Shown one piece after another: positions 11,880 through 23,091 of a stretch of 64,000 nt of DNA. The notes beneath the pieces were generated by a model. The model had not been told where the DNA came from. It was given only the letters and a program-made list of their open reading frames with translations, and did not search any database. The stretch's first letter is position 1. The number at the start of each line of letters is the position of its first letter. The position numbers and the translations under genes are program-made. This stretch comes from Sorghum bicolor (Eukaryota > Streptophyta > Magnoliopsida > Poales > Poaceae): contig NC_012877.2 of NCBI RefSeq assembly GCF_000003195.3, positions 11,821,106 through 11,885,105 on the forward strand, given 5' to 3'.

Positions 11880-11951
11880 AGTAATAGTTTTGAAAGCCAG
11901 CCCTAAAAATCGATTTTAACCGCCTATAAAAAAAATTGTGTGCTACTAGTG
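11880..11951. repeat. CACTA-type terminus fragment
   Basis: Ends GCTACTAGTG at 11951 preceded by an AACCGCCTATA subterminal repeat, in the right-end orientation. The bases outside it (AACATT) are the inverse of those outside the left end at 10554 (AATGTT). It may be an alternative right end of the element starting at 10554 or part of another copy. The 11525-11880 stretch between the two right ends shows no gene. Confidence 0.5.
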
Positions 11952-12172
11952 AACATTACAAGGGAATTGGCCTATCCATAAAATTAAATTCGACTAACAA
12001 AATCAGTCGGTTAAAATTTGTTAAGGGACCAAACAATAACAGCCAGATGCAGCTTTCTACTATTAGTTGTGTTAATTTTTCGGATTTAACTTTCTCATGG
12101 CCCATCTTCAGTTCTATTAGCTTCAAGGGCATGGAGAGAGCCTGTCCATATCCATCCCCCAATTGGTTAGTG

Positions 12173-12180
12173 TATATAAG
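12173..12180 (+). promoter_or_regulatory. TATA box of the LEA_2 gene
   Basis: TATATAAG about 65 bases upstream of the ATG at 12244 in a non-repetitive stretch, a normal position for a plant gene with a short leader. The CACTA terminus at 11951 lies only 222 bp further upstream. Confidence 0.6.
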
Positions 12181-12243
12181 GATAGCCAATGCCCTGGCCT
12201 GGTTGCTGACAATCAGCTACGACATAGTTGATCTATCGGCCAT

Positions 12244-12834
12244 ATGGCAATTCATCATATCCCTCATACCAGAAAATGGAACCACAAGCATATCATACTT
12301 GTAACCCTAACAGGAACCCTGATGGTCATCACCGTAGTGGTCATCATCTCCATCGTCCTCTCCCCTGCACACATCTCCTTCACCCTAGAAAACCCCACAT
12401 CTGGCAAAGCCGACGAAGAAGATACCAGGCTCTACAGCTTCACCCTGGTAGCACACAACGAAAGCCCACGCATGATGGCGCTGTATGGCGCTCCAAGGGC
12501 CGAGATTTGGTACAGCCAACAAACGGCATCGGTGCCAGCCGTGGTGGTCGACGGGAGCTCATTGCACAGGACGACGAGGCAGGGACCGACATACATCAAC
12601 ATGTCGGCCGAGTTCTTGCAGCTGCAGTTCGACGAGAAATCGACGGCGGCGAGCTCCGGGGAGAGCGCGCCCGGCACCGATGAGAGCGACTGGTCCAACT
12701 GCACGGTGCTGGTTACAGCCACTGTGTGGTTCAAGTATGGGTGGATCACCACGAGGTCATACAACGTACTGGCGTATTGCTCGCCTGTGAATTTCTATGG
12801 TACCGGCGGCGACGGTAACGTCGCATGTGAATAA
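12244..12834 (+). CDS. LEA_2 / NDR1-HIN1-like membrane protein
   Basis: Single-exon gene for 196 residues. Residues 1-16 are short, basic and His-rich; about 17-38 form one strongly hydrophobic membrane segment rich in Ile, Val and Thr; the rest fits a small extracytoplasmic LEA_2 (water-stress/NHL) domain, starting SPAHISFTLENP and containing AEIWYSQQ and the TVWFKYGWI strand. Three N-glycosylation sequons (NES, NMS, NCT) and two C-terminal cysteines suit a domain outside the cytosol. NHL proteins typically sit at the plasma membrane and act in defence or stress responses. Length is typical of the family, the frame is intact, and the ATG is the first after the TATA box. Coding GC content is much higher than the surrounding DNA. 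The specific paralogue is not identified. Confidence 0.85.
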   Translation: MAIHHIPHTRKWNHKHIILVTLTGTLMVITVVVIISIVLSPAHISFTLENPTSGKADEEDTRLYSFTLVAHNESPRMMALYGAPRAEIWYSQQTASVPAVVVDGSSLHRTTRQGPTYINMSAEFLQLQFDEKSTAASSGESAPGTDESDWSNCTVLVTATVWFKYGWITTRSYNVLAYCSPVNFYGTGGDGNVACE

Positions 12835-13310
12835 GGCTGGCCGACGCATGCATGCATGCACTTGGTCATATGCATGTCCATTGATCTCTGTAGTTGCATA
12901 GGAGTATATGTGTGCAAGCAGATTACATGCATTTGTGCCACCCACCATCTATCCATCTATTAGTGCATCGTAGTAGAATTTATTTATGTATATCCCCTTT
13001 TTAGAAACAAGCTAGGCGTGTCAAGGTATCTTTCCGATTTGTCGATTGTTCTTTTTTATTGTTATTGGACATCAGCGAAGCCAAAAGTATTTAGGAGCCC
13101 GAGCAATTAATTTTCATTGTACAAAATAATTAGCTAGAAAATTACAGGGATCTATTTTAATATAAATAAATTTTCCTTTTGAATGTTGGCGACGAGCCCA
13201 GCCGGCCGCGCAGGATGGCCGGGCATTGGCTCTGCAGTGTTTTTGGACGTATATATGCTCTAGTTATCATATTTGTATCTACAGGCGTCACTGTTGTGGT
13301 AGAACCTGCC
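12835..13310 (+). other. 3' flank of the LEA_2 gene, no further gene
   Basis: Contains a TGCATGCATGCATGCA-type run (12845-12860) and AT-rich sequence with possible polyadenylation signals near 12985 (AATTTATTTATG). No reading frame, repeat boundary or RNA gene is supported. Confidence 0.5.
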
Positions 13311-13313
13311 TAA

Positions 13314-13601
13314 GGCTGTCTCCAATAGGAGACCCATTTGAGAACCCAAACCCAAAATGGATCTCCAACACAATATCTATAGCCTCCAACAGAGTACCCA
13401 TATAGAAAACCCATTTTAGGTATCAGGAGAGGCATAACCCAAATTTGGGTATTCTCTCTCCTCGAGACCCATTTGCAGAGTGTTTTCTTTTAGGTCTCGT
13501 TGCTGGAGAAGACTAAAAATAGATATGGAACCTTTTACTTGTAGCGCTACCCAAAGGATAAATGGGTCTTGTATTTTGGGTGATGATTGTTGGAGATAGT
13601 C
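13314..13601. mobile_element. PIF/Harbinger-like MITE (288 bp)
   Basis: Terminal inverted repeats GGCTGTCTCCAA (left) and the reverse complement of TTGGAGATAGTC (right) match at 10 of 12 positions. The direct trinucleotide TAA on both sides (13311-13313, 13602-13604) is the usual PIF/Harbinger target duplication. The interior is rich in ACCCATTT / AAATGGGT and has no coding capacity. Confidence 0.75.
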
Positions 13602-13974
13602 TAACTCGTTTGTTGAAGTCCACAAGTTTTTATATTTTCCATGCATTTATTCTAGGATTTAGTGGAACATTGTCTCCATAGTAGACAACTTGCTCGTCAA
13701 GCGAAGAATACTCAAAGTCATTTTCATCAACTTCGAGATATGTTTGGTCAGTCTTTTGTTGGATGTTCTAAGGTTAGTCCCAACATATAACCTATGAGGT
13801 GGTTTTCATAGTCATTAAGTTATATAGAACGTAGAAATCATTTCCCCAATGGATGGTTTCTTTCTAATAATTTTTTGTCCAATCACATATCTTCTATCTT
13901 CTATCTTCCACCTATTACATCTCTTTTCATCTAGGTCCACAAACTATGAAAACTTACTTAGTCCATAAAAGCTC

Positions 13975-14400
13975 AACGATAGCGGTTGTGTCTAATTTGT
14001 ATAGGCGGTTTCAGTTATAACGTGCCAGTGCAAAGAAAACGGTCGGCCCGACTCAAAAACTGCCTATGTAAACCCAATTCTACAACTGGTTCACTAATGG
14101 AACCGCCAATAAAAGTCATGCATTTCCACTCGCGGTTCCATTAAGTGAACTGCCTGTAGAAATATATTTACAGTGGTGGTTCACTAATAGAACCGCCAAT
14201 GGAAATCGTGCATTTCCACTTGCGGTTATATTAAGTGAACCTCATGTAGAAATGTATTTACACTGGCGATTCACATAATGGAACCTCCCATGGAAATCAT
14301 GCATTTCCACTAGCGGTTCCATTAAGTGAACTGTCTCTGTAAATGTGTTTACAAAGGTGGTTCCTTAAGCCAGCCACCAGTGAAGTTTCTGGTATAAATA
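13975..14400 (+). repeat. CACTA 5'-end-like tandem repeats with TATA box
   Basis: About four imperfect tandem units of roughly 65 bp, each with GCGGTTCCATTAAGTGAAC, a CTGCCTGTAGAAAT-like half and ATGCATTTCCACT, resembling CACTA subterminal repeats. They are followed by TATAAATACTC (about 14393) and an exon-like stretch ending in a donor-like AAG/GTTAGT near 14529. This order (repeats, TATA, short leader exon, donor) is also seen in the 5' end of the autonomous CACTA at 38340-37925. No TIR was found on the left, so it is a relic. Confidence 0.55.
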
Positions 14401-14753
14401 CTCATTCCCTCTCCGAGCAGAACTGTTTCTCGCAGCCACCTTATGAGGCCATTTTTCAGATCTAGTTTTCACAAAATATAAGGGAAGAGGCTTTGATCTT
14501 TATTTCTTGGAAGGAGGTTGCTAAGAAAGGTTAGTTTATGTCTCTCTTACCTCTTTTTGTTTAATCTTGCTCAATTTGAGCCACCTTTTGGATCTATGGT
14601 ATCACCACGTGTTAGAGAGAAGAGTAGCTAGGTTAATATCTTTATTTGCTCAAATGAGGTTGCTTAAGATGGTTAGATGATGTCTCTCATCTCTCCTTTT
14701 TCATTTTTACTTCTCACTTTAGTTAATCCAAGATATATTTCGTTATTTCTATG

Positions 14754-15153
14754 AAGGAAAATTGCACATTTCTGTGAAAACCTGGCTAGTGGGAAGATAC
14801 ATAATTTTGGCAGTTTACTGCAACCCTAAGGGAATGATTATTCCTTGCGTCTGAATTTTGGCACTAAAGGAAATTACGGACCCAAAGAAATTTTGTTTTA
14901 TGTGCATTGAATGATGATTAAGGGTGTCATTTGGGACCATCTAGACCAGCTTTTCTTTATAAAGATTTCTAAATAAGTAAGGACATGAACTAGCGGGATG
15001 TAGTTCCTCCCTTGCGAGTTGCGACTCTCTAGCGGATAAATGGTACGTGGGATTCTCTCTATGGGAGCTTTAGCTTTGCTTTACAGATTTCCTCTAGCAA
15101 AATGAAACAACGATCTGTGCATGAATAAAGCAAAAGATAGAGTAAGCCAATAT
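14754..15153 (+). repeat. Left copy of a 400-bp direct repeat
   Basis: Matches 57828-58249 in the same orientation at roughly nine positions in ten by eye, with a few small indels. The two copies flank the nested stack D (15604-56992). Neither copy has an open frame or recognisable transposon termini. It may be a dispersed repeat or an old local duplication. Confidence 0.8.
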
Positions 15154-15603
15154 TCTTGTATGAATAAAGCAAAGGAAATGATTGTTCCTTGCCCTCAGAT
15201 CCGTATGTTAATTAGGTCCTATCAAATTTTAGCTTTTTGCATGTTGAGGACCTAGGAGCTTGGAGCAAATCCAACAGCTTGGTTATTTTTTGTTGTAAAG
15301 ACTATTTTAGAACTTGAATAGCAGAAAAATAGGCTCAAACACATGTATTATTTGATTTTGTAAAATAAAAAGTTGGCTATCCCTTAATTTTCATGCCATA
15401 TATAGCTAACTACTGACACTGGCTATCTGATTTTGTAAGATAGCAAGGCAGGGGATTCAAGCAGGGGCCACTAGCTAATGGGATGCATGCCTTCCTCTCC
15501 GTAGGAATCCGATGGTGCTACGGATGAGGCGGACGAACGGAAGCAGACGAAAGGTCGTGAAGAGTTGTCAAGGGTCGTCTCTCTAGCGGTGGAAGTCGTC
15601 ATC
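15154..15603. other. Left flank of element D, LINE-like fragment
   Basis: The last about 120 bp (15485-15603) are GC-richer and become continuous with 56993-57268 when D is removed. The right-hand part has an acidic FWVRDDSESEDDE stretch reminiscent of grass LINE ORF1 N-termini. No complete gene is present on this side. Confidence 0.35.
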
Positions 15604-17145
15604 TGTTGACACCTCTAACACCACTTAAGTTAAGTTGTCATCCAATCATGATGTAGAGATACTGGTATTAAATGTATTGCTTTTCGAGATAATAAATAAA
15701 TAAAAGATCTGCAAGTGCACAGATAATACCGATGTAGCATTTTAACCGAGAGTAATCTAGGTATCGTTATTTATATTTTTACCACTAAGAAGGGACTGCA
15801 TTGGATAATGAGCAATGAGCACTACATGTAGTCATGGAGATCTTAACCATGTCTTTATCTATCTCTCATGCAGGGTAAGTGTCACATAAGATAAATAATA
15901 TAAATGTGAATAATAAGTGATAGAAGATAAATGAGAGCACATAGCCACATATAAATATGATAATCATCTCAATAAAGTACTGTAAGTCTATAACAATAGC
16001 ATGGATTAGGATGATATACAAGAATAAATTCTAAGTATTCTAACTATATTGCCAAAGTATACAATTATTAGTGCAATTACACCTACCATCATCCTAAGAA
16101 AAGGTTATACTTATGCATAGTGATATTACTAAGAAAGATCATGAACATAGTAATCACTTCCCTGTAATAATGATGCTCTACAATCCTTATAATCGGGAGG
16201 ATGACTACAAAGGACTCAACAGGACTGTCACTCCCGCGATCTACCTCGCAATCTGGACTATAAGGGGTAATCGCAGATAAATACGGTCTAGGCACCTCGC
16301 CTACATAATATCTACCACTTATCCATCAGCCCAATGAGTAAGCGCTATATGATCCTATACATAAACATAATTCTAATCTAACTACACTAAGCATATAATC
16401 AAAGTAGACTAATAACAATATAATTGAGAATATAAGGAAATAGAATAAAGTCAATTCTGATATAATCAAATAGATCAAAGTCATTTTAGTAGCAAGAACT
16501 AACATGAATATCACAAAGAAAAATAAGAAATTACCAAGAACGCAGATAGATCTGAACTCCAAGCTAGGCTGACTCCTTCTAGAACTATTCCTATGTAGCT
16601 ATGCTATAAAACTATGGAGCTCTAATTGAGATGGTGGCTCTAAGCTTCTCTGAATTCTCTCCATCTGAATTCCTCAGAGAATAATGAATTCCTCCTCTCC
16701 AGGGGGTCAGGGTTGTATTTATAGCTCCTAGAAAGCACCACAACCCTCAGATCAAACCGACCTTGCTGGATGGCTAAGATTACTCCTCAAAGGCGGTGGA
16801 GGTAGGATCCGCGAGGTTGCACATGATTGGTGCAGGTGGCCGGGTGGCTGCCCCTGATAGGTGGGCGCCTGCCCCTGACTGGCTGCCAAGTGGCCCCACT
16901 TTGCAGCGTTGCCTCCTCGAGTCTTCTAGAGTATTCCTGAGTTACCGATGGGGTCTTCTCTCTATGTAAATTTGACATGTGGACCTCCTTTCGTTCTTAT
17001 TCTAATAACCCCCTGTAGAAATAGACAATCACCAAAACTTGTGGAATTCTATTAGGGATAACCCCTATAGCTAGATGATATTCTGATTTTAGTCCTTTCT
17101 CATGCTATATTGACGGTTAAAAAGAGTACTTATCTATCGTCAACA
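15604..17145 (-). repeat. 3' LTR of element D
   Basis: A 1,542-bp LTR, minus orientation, from GTCAACA (17145) back to TGTTGACACC (15604). On its inner side is a polypurine tract, confirming that this is the 3' LTR. It is related to but distinct from LTRs A and E. The second LTR of D is the shortened copy at 56009-56992, which matches 16163-17145 almost base for base in length. Flanks are TCATC on the left and TCGCC on the right, so the 5-bp target duplication, if any, has two mismatches. Confidence 0.85.
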
Positions 17146-17160
17146 AACTCCTCCAAGCTT
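17146..17160 (-). promoter_or_regulatory. Polypurine tract of element D
   Basis: On the minus strand it reads AAGCTTGGAGGAGTT immediately before the 3' LTR. The same AAGCTTGG-G-G design precedes the 3' LTRs of A (40654-40668) and C (53981-53995). It primes plus-strand DNA synthesis. Confidence 0.75.
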
Positions 17161-19450
17161 ACTTTTTGCTCGTCTCTGAGCAAAGATAGTCTGAGTGATG
17201 GATCAGGAGTTACTACAATACTTTCACGCCTCACAAGTACACATGCGTTCAATCAAGGACTCTCCTCCGGATTAGAGTGAACTATTCTAACTCAAGACTC
17301 ACCATATTGCCTTTCACCATGGGGCTTATAGCTATCACTTAGGTCTTGAGTAGTTGAAAGATAGAACAGTTAAGTCAAGCACTATTCTTCTCGCTCTTTG
17401 ATCAACTATTAGTCTAGAGTTTTTGCAAGATTTTCAAATAAAACTTAGAGTTTTCTTGTATGACTATTTCAAGTCTCTCATTTGTCGTATCTTTGGATCC
17501 TCTCCAAGGCAAGTGTAAAGTATGTCTTCTCTCTTCTCTCAGAGTATGTGGTATTTGTAAGACTAAGGCATAGTTGCCTTCTCTCTCTCTCACCCTACTT
17601 CTAATTGGCTTATGCGAAGCTCATAGGTGGGAGAGACAATTCAAACCTACTTGCATGTATTGCATAGTTAAGCCATGGATCTATAGAAACTAATTATACA
17701 ATCAAGTCATATGTGCATGTGAGTGCAGTGAATGATAAGAATGATGGTGATAATGAGGGGTGATGGTTGATGGTGAAAATCTAATTCTACAATTGCTCCT
17801 TGGTGATAACATACCTTCCTAATCTGAAAATAAGGACTTGGCTGTCTCTTTCTTTTCTTTTGGTACTTTTGTCCTCTTTCTTTTTTTCTCTTTTTTTTAA
17901 CAGCCAATCCTTTTAATGCACTAATAGCATTAGAGAGTATTAACTAAAATAAATGGAGCTTTATTGGATAAGTAGAAAAGGACATAATAACAATGAATAT
18001 TTTTGGGTGTCCTCTCCCAGTGTAGGAGTAGAACATTTTCTGAGTAATTGTGGAATGTGTATGGGTGAATGAATGTGTACTCCCAGGTTAGGAGCAGTAT
18101 AGGTGCGTGTCTCCAAGATAGAAACAGCACAGAGTGTAGTGCGTATATGTGGGTGATACTTCCAAGAACAGAAGTAGCACATAGTGAATTTGTAGTGGAT
18201 GTAAGTGGTTGCATACTTCTGAGGACAAAAGTAGCTAAGATCAATGGATAGAGAGCACATAATATTGACTTTAACTGCATTAATAGTTTCTTAGGGTCAA
18301 CATAGCTTAACTACCCTCAATGCTCATAGGATGAAATATAAGTGAGAGGCTTTCCTAATCTAATAAACATGAGTATTTGGCTGTGGTAGGAATTTTGAAC
18401 TCTCGTCATAAAGAAACTCATCATGTAGCAATTTTAATATTTTCAAATTAAATTCTCCAGAACTCTAGTATCTCTAGGAGCAAGACTGATAGCAGCTCAA
18501 AACCTTTTTCATATCATATCCGTCAACTACCTAGACTTACATCAAGCATTTGCTACCCACAAGTTTTAGGCTCAGAGCAAAATCTTAAGTCTAAACAGTT
18601 GTGTCTAAAACTAAGAGAGTACAAGGTTGAAAACTAGGTACTTGCAAAAAATTACGACAGAGCAACTATTCATCATCTCCATATAAGAGTGTGTTCAAGA
18701 GGTTCATTTTAACAGATTAATTAAGATCTTTCTTTAGTTAGCAAAATTAATTATGAAAGATAAATATTTATTGGGTTTTTAAGGTTATTCATCTTTTAAA
18801 TTTTATCTTATCATAATGCATTAGGAACAAATAAGTGAGTAAGGGATACTTAGCTCGGTATACGGGGATTGCTCTCCCCCAAGCTGGATATTGATATAGT
18901 CTGCTGAGGAGGTTGCTGATGGACAGTGAAGGCGTAATTATTCTCCTAGAGTATCGTGGGTACCTACTGTTATAAATAGCACTTGCCTAATGCTGACAGT
19001 ACTCTGACAGGGGATAGGGTGTCCTTCTGCCTGTTAGCTCTTTTTTATCCTTTAAAGCCTATGAAGCTCAAATAGATAACAAAGCTTGTGGAATTGATTA
19101 AGTATTAGTGATAAACCTCTAAGCTTTGGGAGTCTAGAACTTTCTTATACTCATTTATCTTTTAGCAGGATCAATATATTTTTATGCTTTTCATATTTAT
19201 GGTATGCAGATAGGAAAATAAATAGGCTAAAATTTATTTTTATGCCACCATAGTAGATGAGTGTGTGAGCTGTTGCATCACACATTAAATACATGGGGCT
19301 TAGAATTTTTCTAGATGCAATGCAAGACATATATATTTTCTTTTTCTAATACAGTAATAAAGTAAAGATGCAACTACTAATGCATTTAAGAAAAGTAATA
19401 TATACTAAAGGAAAATGCAAATAAATACCAAGTTACCTCTTGGCGCGGCA
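17161..19450 (-). other. Long non-coding 3' region of element D
   Basis: About 2.3 kb between the protease relic and the polypurine tract with only short frames. It shares blocks with the equivalent regions of A (40669-42780) and C (52623-53980). Examples are the CTCATAGGTGGGAGAG block near 17620, the GGCATAGT-GCC pyrimidine-rich block near 17570, and the tracts with GTAGAAGCAGCA-like words near 18020-18230. No RT, RNase H or integrase motif is visible on either strand. Confidence 0.6.
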
Positions 19451-19492
19451 TTCGGTGATTTTAAGTCCTCCAAACAGGACCTTCTTGTTCGC

Positions 19493-20880
19493 TTAATGAT
19501 TGAAGGGCACATCGAATGGTGCCAGAGGTGCTATGTGCTGTGTAGGATTTGATTCTAAATTTATCTTGGGTTTCCATACCCACCCTGTAGGTGATGGTGA
19601 CTTGGAGGAGAGAGTGTCTGGAATCACTATCTCTTCTTCTGTTGGTACCTCCTCTTTGACGATGTTCTCCTTGTCGAGGTATTGATCTTTGAATCTTGAA
19701 ACCTCTCTTTCAAAGTCAGCCCATCTGTCTATAACATTCTTCTTCTTCTGGTGATGGGTACGCTGCCTTCTCCTTGACCTATTTTTCGTGGACTCCTCAT
19801 CAATTATATAATTATTGTTGAAATGGTATTGTACCTTTTCCGAGGGAAATTTGAAATGGATCTCCCTAGTTCCAATGTAAATGATGGCCTTGGTGGTGTT
19901 GAGGAATGGTCTTCCTAATATGATGGATGGATCACACTCATCTTCACCCATGTCAATGATCAGAAAGTCAATGGGGACGTAGTGGTCGTCGATCTAGACA
20001 GGAATGTCTTTGGTTATCCCTTCCACGAAGCAAAAGGACTGGTCCACCAACTGTAGCTATGCATAGGTGGGGTCCATAGGCATAGTACCATATAGAAATT
20101 CATAAGTTACCTTTGCCATAGTGTTGACGTCTGATCCAGTGTCACAAACAATGTTGTAGAAGTAACATCTATTGATGGAGCATAGAATAGTCGGGACACT
20201 GGGGTCGTCCTTCTTGATTAGATGCAGAGACTTGAGCAGATGGTCATATTCCATGTGGACTGCAGTGACCATCCTTGTTGTCTCCGTCTTCTGGGCCTTC
20301 TTCTTGCCCTTGTTCCTACTATTGACAGTTTTCTTTTGTGCAGGGAATGGCAATGCCCTATTCTTGAAAGAAAAGGCTTCTCTATTGCTCTTAATATTAA
20401 AAGTAATCTTGGTAGTGCTGGCATAGATAATGGCTCTGGTAGTGTTCAAGAATGGTCATCCTAGAATAATAGGCGACCTCTCATTAGTACCAGTGTTCAC
20501 TACCATGAAGTCTATAGGTACGTACGAGTTGCCTACTCACACGTAAATCTCTTCCAGGATTCCCATGGGGTAGGAGAGTGACTAGTCTACAAGCTACAAA
20601 CTTAGTTGTGTATGATAAAGGAATATTGAATAGTTTTTCATATATCACCTTAGGCATGATGTTGACGCTTGCACCGAAGTCACAGATCGCCTCATTGAAT
20701 TTTGTACGTCCAATGGAGATCGGAATACCCGGCCTCCCTGGATCACCTTTCTTGATTGGCAGAGTCGAGTCAATCCATATTCCTTTGGGAGGGTCACTCT
20801 AGTAGCTTCCTACATTAAATATTACTACAAGGTTTGGAGTTTCTAATTCCCCTGGTTGTCCAGGAATCTTACCTTGGTCG
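19493..20880 (-). pseudogene. Two tandem retropepsin-like domains of element D
   Basis: Reading on the minus strand, a first aspartic-protease unit (about 20830-20400) has GDPGRPGIPISIG, the active-site region CDFGASVNIMP and a PFLNTTRAIIYAS strand. A basic linker follows, then a second unit (about 20340-19850) with KKDDPSVPTI, CDTGSDVNTMA and ILGRPFLNTTKAIIYIG, and then a basic and acidic tail to 19493. Both units keep the Asp of the catalytic loop, but stops and frameshifts break the chain (near 20460-20560 and 19960-20060). Such proteases mature gag. The frame is cut at 20885 by element A. Element A has the same double arrangement; element C has one unit. Confidence 0.75.
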
Positions 20881-20987
20881 TCGGTGTTGGGTATTTTAAA
20901 CGCAAATAGAAAAATCCGCAAGCGCACGGATACCGATGTAGCTTTTACCCGAGAGTATTCCAGAGTATCGATTTTCCACAGTGAACG

Positions 20988-22156
20988 TGATGAGGACATC
21001 CCAACCAAGCATGCTCCCTCTAATTCCACGCCAACCGCTACACCGACTACGCCGGCACCAGCTCAAGCCATTGATGGAGCAATTACACGTAGCCGAGCCA
21101 AGAAGCTACAACAAGAGGTGAACGCGCTACTTTGTGAGAGTTCTATTAATGTTAATGAGAATATTATACTACCTAAGTGTTCTACTTTGGTTATGCTTAG
21201 GTATACACGTGAGGAGGGAGGTGACCTGGACCGTAAGGATTGGAACAACACGGTGCAGAACAGACCAGTTGAAAGAAGGGCAGATCGAACCAGTGCGGTG
21301 CAGAACGGACCGGATGAAAGAAAAGATCATAACTTTCACTTCCAAGATGATATGAAGGCCCATGGGCACTTGATGGAAATCTCTTCGAGTCTACTTTCTA
21401 ATGCCACCGGTGCCGACCTATTTGGTAACGCCAGTAAAGCTGCCGACCTGTTTTAGTCGACACTGGTCATCGAGTCATCACTCTGCATGAAGTTCAAGTT
21501 GCCGTGCAAAACTGTACCAATCTAACAGGTTTCGTGGTACATGCTGCACATGGAGTGAAAGCTTATCAAGTTAACTTTCCATTGCAACAAACCGCACGTC
21601 ATTTGGAGTTACCAAGAAGGGGTTATGGCTAAAACATTGAAGACTGCACAGAAGACAAAACGCCCACGCAGAAACTCTCCAGGAAGGCATCTCGAGGAGG
21701 CCCGTTCACACAGTTCGTATTAACTATTTTGTTTCGACTTTCCACCTATCTAGCAGTCCTGTTGCTAGTATAAATACCCCCTACCCCCTAGACTCATTGT
21801 TATCTAAGACTTATGATATTGAGAATACAAACCACTTTGTTCAGCTGTGTGCTAACAAATTCAGAGAGAGATCTCTACCCCTTTGCTCTTGTGTTTTCCT
21901 TCGCGAAGATTACAGAAGCGGCCGCGTCATCGGCACCCAATCCGTGCTTCTGATCCTCGAGTTCAGGTTGCGTAGGTTGGTTCTTCGAGATTGTGGTTGG
22001 GCGAATCCTTGGTTCAGGCTGCCGTATAGAGACGGTGGTTGGCTCCTTGTGTGTGTCGTCAGGTTGCACTAGTTATCCTCGCTGCTTGCAGCAAGTTATC
22101 AGCTGATCTTCAGCTAGTTATCCTACATCGTGAAGATCGGGACAACGACCTCATCA
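20988..22156 (+). repeat. 5' LTR of element B
   Basis: 1,169 bp, TGATGAGG to CTCATCA. It has a TATAAATA at 21769-21776 followed by a C-rich leader. A frame through 21060-21456 encodes the basic motif ITRSRAKKLQQEV and an acidic tail; this is the LTR copy of the integrase C-terminus (see 38414-38807). An extra CCCCCTAC repeat near 21780 is absent from the 3' LTR. Confidence 0.92.
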
Positions 22157-22158
22157 TC

Positions 22159-22172
22159 TGGTATCAAAGCTC
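22159..22172 (+). promoter_or_regulatory. Primer binding site of element B (initiator Met tRNA)
   Basis: TGGTATCAAAGCTC two bases after the 5' LTR, one mismatch from the TGGTATCAGAGC-type site complementary to initiator tRNA-Met, standard for chromoviruses. It differs from the tRNA-Asp sites of A, C and E. Confidence 0.88.
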
Positions 22173-23091
22173 AAGTTTCCACGGTAGGATTTTCAACCTT
22201 AGCTACATATATATATCTTGTTCGTCCTATCCACCAAAAAGCCATAAAAAATTGCATTAGCCCAAATTGTTTCAATCTGTTTTTCTTGTGAGTTTGGTTA
22301 AGTTTCAGTCCATTAGAGTTTTGTTTAGTTGCTGATCATCATATCCTTTGTGTGTCCTTTGTGCCTCTTTTATATCTACAAATCCCTAAAGAAAATCTGA
22401 AACCGGTATCATCCTTCGCGTAAACTTTGAGCCTATCAAGTTAGAACGCTGACGGTTGTGTCTTGTTTCAAAAAAAAAGTGTGTGCAAGTGTTATATTTG
22501 CTCTTGTTCTTAGTTATAAAAAAAGTATCAAAAAAAAGGAAAGTAAAAAAAGGAGAGTTGAGGAAGAAAAGTTGTGAAGAAAGAGTAGAAAGTTCACTCT
22601 GTTTATGTGCTCAAGTTCTGAATTTTATATCAAGTCACACAATCAGTCATTATCCATCTTTGGTGTAAAATTTTGCTTGGGTTTGATTGCAACACTTGCA
22701 TCCTAGGCATACTCCTTGTTTGCATCAAATCTGAATTATCTTTACGCATGTGTTTGATCTATTTACATCACTCATATCTTGTGGTCAGCACTAGGCATTG
22801 AACTTCTAGTTTGGATTGTGGTTTAACTTTACAATATCAAGAATTCAGACTGCATTCCTTGTGAAATATATCCCCACCAAGCTCCACAAATAACCCACCG
22901 TCATAGGAAAATACTGATCTTGGATTCTCCCAACCATCATTCTCGGTTACCACCTCGCATTGGCCGTTGTAATCTGCGGGGAACTCACATGAGCTTCGGT
23001 TGGTAAGAGAGGTGAGATTGTGAGATTCCACATATAATTCCCTATTCTACATATATTGTTGCTTTGCTTTCACTAATTTTTTTATAGCAAG
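22173..23091 (+). other. Untranslated leader of element B
   Basis: About 0.9 kb between primer site and the gag ATG. AT-rich, with a purine-rich patch at 22530-22600. No gene is supported; it presumably contains packaging and dimerisation signals. Confidence 0.6.

Noticed and set aside
10554..11951. Single CACTA element from 10554 to 11951
   Set aside because: Flanking triplets GTT and AAC do not match, and a good right end already exists at 11524, so the shorter element is preferred.
12228..12790. Alternative frames overlapping the LEA_2 gene
   Set aside because: Low-complexity Arg/Thr/Ala translations of a GC-rich coding exon; the 12244 frame has a membrane segment and LEA_2 features.
17930..18280. 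Minus-strand frames in the 3' region of D
   Set aside because: No domains and not conserved as frames in A or C, where the aligned blocks contain stops.
20884..21456. 190-codon frame as a separate gene
   Set aside because: It starts in the LTR of A and continues into the LTR of B, and only the B part is meaningful as the LTR-encoded tail of the polyprotein.
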